From assembly GCA_026394635.1 (NCBI GenBank), contig JAPKXV010000298.1, positions 1-9,090 on the forward strand: DNA of 9,090 bases. Direction: 5' to 3'. Numbering within the stretch: position 1 is the first letter of the stretch; each line of letters begins with the position of its first letter. The DNA comes from Methanoregula sp. (GTDB lineage: Archaea; Halobacteriota; Methanomicrobia; Methanomicrobiales; Methanospirillaceae). A program made the position numbers and the translations under genes. Below the pieces are notes generated by a model, which saw nothing but the letters and a program-made list of their open reading frames with translations, had not been told where the DNA came from and ran no database searches. Of this stretch, positions 5,773-9,090 are shown piece by piece.

Positions 5773-6861
5773 ATGGTTCAGCTCAAAGAACTTCTGGAGG
5801 ATGTCGCGGCGGGTCACCGCCTGACTTCACGCGACGCACTCCTGCTGTTTGGGATCCGGGGCCGGGATGTCTGGGATGTGGCAGCAGCTGCAGACGCTTT
5901 GCGGCAGGAGAAGGCTGGAGATGCGGTGACCTATGTCCGGAACCAGAACATCAATGTCACCAACCTCTGCGTCAATGCCTGCGGGTTCTGCGGGTTCTCG
6001 AAAAAACCCGGCGATGAAGGCATCTATGTTCATGACCGCACGGCAATTGTAAAAAAAGCAACGCTCGCACACAAAAGAGGCGTCACGGAGATCTGCACGG
6101 TGAGCGGGCTGCACCCGGATTTTACCGCGCAGTCCTATTGTGATACGTACCGGTGGATCCGCGAGGCGGCGCCGGGCGTCCACATCCACGCGAGCAACCC
6201 GATGGAGGTCGCCTATGCGGCAAAAAAGAGCAGGATCTCCACGGAGGACGTGCTCGTCCGGATGCGGGATGCCGGGCTGGGATCGATGTGCGGGACGGCA
6301 GCGGAGATCCTTGTCGACCGGGTGCGCAGGAAGATCTGCCCCCAGAAGATCAGCACGAAAGAATGGGTGCGGATCATCAAAGAGGCGCATAACCTCGGTA
6401 TCCCCACGACTGCGACCATCATGTACGGGCATGGCGAAACAGATTCCGACCGGGTCAAACACCTCGCCATCCTGCGCGAGATCCAGGACGATACCGATGG
6501 TTTTACCGAGTTTGTCCCCCTCTCGTTTATCCACATGAACACCCCGCTCTACCGTCAAGGGCTTGCCTGTGCCGGGGCAACGGGCAGGGAAGACCTGCTC
6601 ATGGTTGCGGTTTCGCGCCTGTTTTTAGACAACTTCAAAAATATCCAGGTCTCGTGGGTGAAGGAAGGCGTCAAGCTCGCACAGCTCGGGCTGCTTGCCG
6701 GGGCAAACGATCTCGGCGGCACGATGTTTGAGGAGAGCATCTCGAAAGGTGCCGGGGCCACAAACACCGATTACCTTGACCCGGAAGAGATGCGGCGGAT
6801 CGCCGGGGATATTGGGCGGACGCTTGTACGGCGCAGCACGCTCTATGAGTTGTTTCCCTGA
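5773..6861 (+). CDS. cofH: CofH-family radical SAM enzyme (FO synthase subunit 2-like; coenzyme F420 biosynthesis)
   Basis: CofH joins tyrosine-derived 4-hydroxybenzyl to 5-amino-6-ribitylaminouracil, the first step towards FO, the chromophore of F420, the central hydride carrier of methanogens. This 362-residue protein has the radical SAM cluster motif CVNACGFC (Cys66, Cys70, Cys73) preceded by NINVTNL. It also has HIHASNPMEVAYAA, GTAAEILVDRVRRKICP, IPTTATIMYGHGET, GFTEFVPLSFIHMNTPLY, NIQVSWVKEGVKLA and the C-terminal GANDLGGTMFEESISK. These are the family blocks in order and at full length. Departures from the standard CofH I remember are CTVSGLHP for CIQGGxHP and CGTAAEIL for PGTAAEIL, so it may be a paralogue rather than the main CofH. 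The ATG at 5773 is chosen because the domain starts there and GGGTGTGA lies upstream; a TTG at 5713 would add an unlikely 20 residues. Confidence 0.85.
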   Translation: MVQLKELLEDVAAGHRLTSRDALLLFGIRGRDVWDVAAAADALRQEKAGDAVTYVRNQNINVTNLCVNACGFCGFSKKPGDEGIYVHDRTAIVKKATLAHKRGVTEICTVSGLHPDFTAQSYCDTYRWIREAAPGVHIHASNPMEVAYAAKKSRISTEDVLVRMRDAGLGSMCGTAAEILVDRVRRKICPQKISTKEWVRIIKEAHNLGIPTTATIMYGHGETDSDRVKHLAILREIQDDTDGFTEFVPLSFIHMNTPLYRQGLACAGATGREDLLMVAVSRLFLDNFKNIQVSWVKEGVKLAQLGLLAGANDLGGTMFEESISKGAGATNTDYLDPEEMRRIAGDIGRTLVRRSTLYELFP

Positions 6862-6862
6862 T

Positions 6863-6890
6863 CTTATTTTAAAAGAAGAAAAATAAAAAT
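6863..6890. terminator. Bidirectional AT-rich terminator between cofH and phoU
   Basis: The spacer between these convergent genes is almost pure A/T. TTATTTT (6864-6870) can pair with AAAATAA (6880-6886), and on the minus strand the following T-rich blocks give U-tracts after the phoU stop. It probably ends transcription from both sides. Confidence 0.5.
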
Positions 6891-6903
6891 TCCGTGTGCT
6901 GAA

Positions 6904-7938
6904 TTATCGGGCAGGTTTCCCCCTCTTCTGGAATTGTTCTTCTTCTACCAGATAATTAATCACATTCTCCGAGATATCTGCGGAATACTCCCCGGCTCTC
7001 CTCACACTCTCCGTGATGTGGCCGAGCGCGATGGCATCAGATGTTTCCTGCTGGAGCACGAGGTTGCTGATCTCCTCACAGAGGGTTTCGAGCACCCGGA
7101 GGGACTCGATATTCTGATGTGATTTTTTCATGTCGTTGTTAAAAAATGAAACGATGCTCTGGTTAAAAATGCCCATTGATATCTCGCTTGCTTTTGCAAT
7201 CCTAATCAGGATTGTGGGATTAACCTCTTTATCAAAGAGGGCTTGTGCAGTATCCGAAATCCGCTCTGCATGATCGCCAATCCGTTCAATAATCCGGCTG
7301 ATCACATAGTAATGCACCGCCCTGCCCGGCGATATTGCCATTTTTTTTGAGAGTGTGACATTGGTGAGGATCATATTCGTCTGGCGGGCAATCAGCCAGT
7401 GAAGGCGATCAACGTCATTATCCCGTGCGGCAATATCTTCCCGCAGTTTGGGGTTGAGGTTTTTCACTACGGCAACCGCATCCTCATGCATCGCCTTTAC
7501 AATAACAAACATGCGTTTTATTGTGTTCTCAAATGGCATCTCCGCCGGGTTGAGAAGGTCTTTTATGGTTATCATCATATCGTTCTCTTCGATCACTTCC
7601 TGCCCGATGGTCATCTGGGTAAATTCACGGACTACGGTCCGTACGAACGGTGGGAACCGTTCCTTTGATCGGATCACGATGGTAGTGAACCCGGTAATGT
7701 ACGCCCCGATCAGCAACCGGAACAGGTAGGTCGGCTCAGATATACCGGCAAGATCGAATTCCTTGATCCGCTGCACGGATTCCTGGGTGATGGCCGTGGT
7801 TACCAGAAGCGTCCCGTCGGGTTCTATCTCAATTCCCAGGGGATCGTTCTTTTTGATTTTCTGTGCATCTATCCATGCCTTGGGCAGTGTCACCACGTAC
7901 GATGAGCCGCCGGTAAACTGGACTCTCCTGATTTCCAT
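6904..7938 (-). CDS. AbrB-PhoU phosphate uptake regulator
   Basis: This 344-residue cytoplasmic protein has an N-terminal SpoVT/AbrB-type DNA-binding domain followed by PhoU helical-bundle repeats. The AbrB part is clear: VQFTGGSSYVVTLPKAWIDAQKIKKNDPLGIEIEPDG (residues 6-42) has the swapped-hairpin GxSxxVxLPKxW pattern. PhoU-like helices then run to the end, including ISRIIERIGDHAERISDTA and a later repeat unit with ESVRRAGEYSADISENVINYL; the paired E-R-x-G-D/E-x-A/S motifs are typical metal-coordinating PhoU features. Proteins of this architecture are common in archaea next to pst genes and are thought to couple phosphate transport state to transcription. It is divergent from pstS across a 121-base control region. 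The ATG at 7938 is chosen because AAAGAGAGTGATT precedes it and the AbrB fold begins there; an upstream in-frame TTG at 7983 is less likely. Confidence 0.9.
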   Translation of the reverse strand: MEIRRVQFTGGSSYVVTLPKAWIDAQKIKKNDPLGIEIEPDGTLLVTTAITQESVQRIKEFDLAGISEPTYLFRLLIGAYITGFTTIVIRSKERFPPFVRTVVREFTQMTIGQEVIEENDMMITIKDLLNPAEMPFENTIKRMFVIVKAMHEDAVAVVKNLNPKLREDIAARDNDVDRLHWLIARQTNMILTNVTLSKKMAISPGRAVHYYVISRIIERIGDHAERISDTAQALFDKEVNPTILIRIAKASEISMGIFNQSIVSFFNNDMKKSHQNIESLRVLETLCEEISNLVLQQETSDAIALGHITESVRRAGEYSADISENVINYLVEEEQFQKRGKPAR

Positions 7939-7990
7939 TGCAATCACTCTCTTTGCAGGATCCTCTATGTCTCTATTTCTCAACCGTTTA

Positions 7991-8005
7991 TGTATATATA
8001 ACTAT
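7991..8005 (-). promoter_or_regulatory. Candidate TATA box for phoU
   Basis: TATATATA at 7993-8000, centred about 58 bases from the phoU ATG, reads as a TATA box on either strand. On the minus strand it would give a leader of about 30 bases that includes the ribosome binding site before the ATG at 7938. It could in principle also serve pstS, but a closer box exists for that gene. Confidence 0.5.
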
Positions 8006-8020
8006 ATTCTTTGTCGAAAA

Positions 8021-8030
8021 AGGGTATATC
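8021..8030 (+). promoter_or_regulatory. Candidate BRE/TATA box for pstS
   Basis: GAAAA followed by AGGGTATATC resembles a purine-rich BRE joined to a TATA box. It is centred about 33 bases upstream of the pstS ATG, so transcription would begin roughly at 8050-8055, a few bases before the start codon. Confidence 0.5.
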
Positions 8031-8036
8031 CCCACA

Positions 8037-8048
8037 AGGGAATTCCCT
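8037..8048. promoter_or_regulatory. Perfect 12-base palindrome, candidate pstS operator
   Basis: AGGGAATTCCCT is an exact inverted repeat between the pstS TATA box and the start codon, at or just before the predicted transcription start. A protein bound here would block RNA polymerase loading, the usual arrangement for an archaeal repressor. The GGG-N5-CCC at 8022-8032, overlapping the TATA box, looks like a related imperfect site. The adjacent AbrB-PhoU protein is the obvious candidate ligand, but this is inference. Confidence 0.4.
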
Positions 8049-8059
8049 GACTGAACACC

Positions 8060-8219
8060 ATGAACAAACGAACACATTCCCGTCTTTTCGTGACGATCGG
8101 CCTCGTCATCCTGCTCGTTGGAGCAATGGCGGTGGCAGGCTGCACGGACCGTGAGAAGAAAACCATTGCGATAACACCTGTTCCTACACCTGTTGTCCTC
8201 GCGACATCCCCGGCCACCT
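8060..8219 (+). pseudogene. pstS: pstS 5' part: lipoprotein signal peptide and linker, before the frameshift
   Basis: This frame encodes the export region of the phosphate-binding protein: a basic N-terminus (MNKRTHSR), a hydrophobic stretch (about residues 9-26) and the lipobox VAGC with Cys28 as the lipidation site, then a Thr/Pro/Val linker (ITPVPTPVVLATSPAT). Soon after, about 8219, the frame turns into Cys- and Arg-rich nonsense and stops at 8338, while the phosphate-binding domain continues in the +1 frame. A one-base insertion (or two-base loss) between about 8198 and 8219 explains this; the C4 run at 8208-8211 is one possible site. The start at 8060 is the first ATG downstream of a suitable TATA box, with no evident ribosome binding site. 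Read continuously, the whole gene would encode about 330 residues. Confidence 0.85.
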
Positions 8220-9053
8220 GCGGCACAACCGTCAGCCGCGGCCCCCGCAACGGCTGCTCCTGCTGCCTCCGGTCCAAAAGGGACGCTCAAGGTCAGCGGT
8301 TCGACAACGGTTTTGCCTATTGCACAGAAAGCTGCTGATGCCTACATGGCCACCCACCCGAATGCCGATATCCAGATAACCGGTGGTGGATCCGGAGTTG
8401 GCGTCCAGCAGATCGGCGAAAAATCTGTTGACATCGGTATGTCCTCCCGGGAGCTGAGTGCAACTGAGATAACCAAGTACCCCCAGCTCTTCAGGACCGT
8501 TGTCGCAAAAGACGGGATCGCAATCATTGTCAACCCGGCAAATGAGATCAAGGTCATTTCAGCCCAAAATGCTGCAGATATCTATACCGGTAAGATTACC
8601 AAGTGGTCGGAGGTCTTTGGAGGTAATGTTCCCAATACCAATAACATCATCGTGGTCGTTGGCCGTGACAGTGCATCCGGAACCCGTACGTTCTTTGATA
8701 CAGACCCGACCGGCATCCTCCACGGTGCAGCACCGACCAAGTCCATGCTCGAGAAGAACTCCAACGGGGCAGTCACCCAGACCATTGCCCAGACTCCGGG
8801 TGCAATTGGCTATGTTTCCATCGGGTTTGTCGACAAGAGTGTAAAAGCCCTCCCCATCTGGTGGAACGATCCCAACAAGGCAGTCTCTCCGACCAAGGAA
8901 AATGTGCTTGACAAGAGCTACCCGATCAACCGTGAACTTTTCATGTTCACCAATGGCCAGCCCACCGGGCTTGCAAAGGACTACCTTGACTTCATCCTGG
9001 GTCCGGACGGCCAGAAGATTGTCGATGAAGAAGGGTACGTATCCCTCCCATGA
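8193..9053 (+). CDS. pstS: Phosphate ABC transporter substrate-binding protein PstS, mature domain (after frameshift)
   Basis: This encodes the phosphate-binding domain of PstS, the membrane-anchored extracytoplasmic receptor that delivers phosphate to the PstCAB transporter. An Ala/Pro-rich linker (PAAQPSAAAPATAAPAA) leads into GTLKVSGSTTVLPIAQKAA, the first phosphate-contacting loop. Then come GGGSGVGVQQIGEKSVDIGMSSREL, KDGIAIIVNPAN, the GRDSASGTRTFF loop, GAIGYVSIGFVD and the C-terminal EEGYVSLP: the family's binding motifs in the usual order and intact. The first in-frame start-like codon (TTG at 8193) has no signal peptide or ribosome binding site. The real start is the ATG at 8060 in another frame, so this part depends on restoring one base near 8198-8219. 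Genes pstC, pstA and pstB would be expected beyond the window. Regulation is probably through the divergent AbrB-PhoU gene and the palindrome at 8037-8048. Confidence 0.93.
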   Translation: MSSRHPRPPAAQPSAAAPATAAPAASGPKGTLKVSGSTTVLPIAQKAADAYMATHPNADIQITGGGSGVGVQQIGEKSVDIGMSSRELSATEITKYPQLFRTVVAKDGIAIIVNPANEIKVISAQNAADIYTGKITKWSEVFGGNVPNTNNIIVVVGRDSASGTRTFFDTDPTGILHGAAPTKSMLEKNSNGAVTQTIAQTPGAIGYVSIGFVDKSVKALPIWWNDPNKAVSPTKENVLDKSYPINRELFMFTNGQPTGLAKDYLDFILGPDGQKIVDEEGYVSLP

Positions 9054-9080
9054 GATGTGTGACCGGATAATTCAGGACCA

Positions 9081-9086
9081 TTTTTT
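9081..9086 (+). terminator. Candidate U-tract after pstS
   Basis: A T6 run (then CTTG) begins 27 bases after the pstS stop, at the window edge. It may terminate or attenuate transcription so that the abundant binding protein is made in excess over any downstream transporter genes. The window ends too soon to decide between this and ordinary spacer. Confidence 0.35.
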
Positions 9087-9090
9087 CTTG

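Noticed and set aside
5827..6558. Open frame of 243 codons on the minus strand
   Set aside because: It is antisense to the CofH-family gene, has Arg/Asp/His-rich composition and no promoter or ribosome binding site.
8195..8222. Programmed frameshifting in pstS
   Set aside because: No convincing slippery heptamer, stop codon at the shift point or downstream structure was seen; a one-base error or mutation is simpler.
8060..8338. Small Cys-rich secreted protein ending at 8338
   Set aside because: The part after about 8219 is the out-of-frame reading of the PstS linker and binding domain; the lipoprotein signal peptide belongs to PstS.
1..9090. CRISPR array, transposon, integrase, toxin-antitoxin or defence genes
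   Set aside because: No regularly spaced repeats, terminal inverted repeats, transposase or nuclease-type defence domains were found; gene content is housekeeping.

Overview
The window reads as a chromosomal segment of a euryarchaeal methanogen, most likely of the Methanomicrobiales. The grounds are: an energy-converting Ech/Mbh-type [NiFe] hydrogenase, a family-D DNA polymerase small subunit (DP1), an archaeal Ser-His signal peptidase, a CofH-type radical SAM enzyme of coenzyme F420 synthesis, an AbrB-PhoU protein, and TATA boxes about 25-30 bases upstream of several starts. GC-rich coding sequence separated by short AT-rich spacers fits this. The assignment rests on recognising the protein families by eye; no search was run.

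Layout. Positions 1-1875 (+) carry the 3' end of a hydrogenase operon: the C-terminus of the catalytic large subunit, the NuoH-like membrane subunit and a 2x[4Fe-4S] ferredoxin subunit, all overlapping or nearly so. Facing it on the minus strand (1986-2438) is a HycI-type hydrogenase maturation protease, the expected processing enzyme for such a large subunit. A 296-base spacer follows. Next is DP1 on the minus strand (about 4124 to 2735), cut in two by a 21-base match to an Illumina TruSeq adapter at 3698-3718. Divergent from DP1 is a signal peptidase I (4353-5294). It converges on a DUF1805 protein (5358-5657, minus). A CofH-family gene (5773-6861) runs divergently from DUF1805 and converges on an AbrB-PhoU regulator (6904-7938, minus). 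Divergent from that regulator is a phosphate-binding lipoprotein gene, pstS (8060-9053), which is frameshifted in its linker.

How the genes work together. The hydrogenase subunits and protease form an energy-conservation module (ferredoxin, H2 and ion gradient). PhoU and PstS form a phosphate uptake and regulation module sharing one 121-base divergent control region, which contains TATA boxes on both strands and a perfect 12-base palindrome just upstream of the pstS start. DP1, the signal peptidase, DUF1805 and CofH are housekeeping genes.

I find no convincing novel system such as a defence island, CRISPR array or mobile element. The strongest unusual signals are two lesions that probably reflect assembly or sequencing: the adapter inside DP1 and the pstS frameshift. 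Biological leads of moderate interest are the candidate pstS operator, a strong hairpin at 4220-4249, a long insertion in the signal peptidase and a divergent CofH signature. No tRNA or rRNA gene was recognised.
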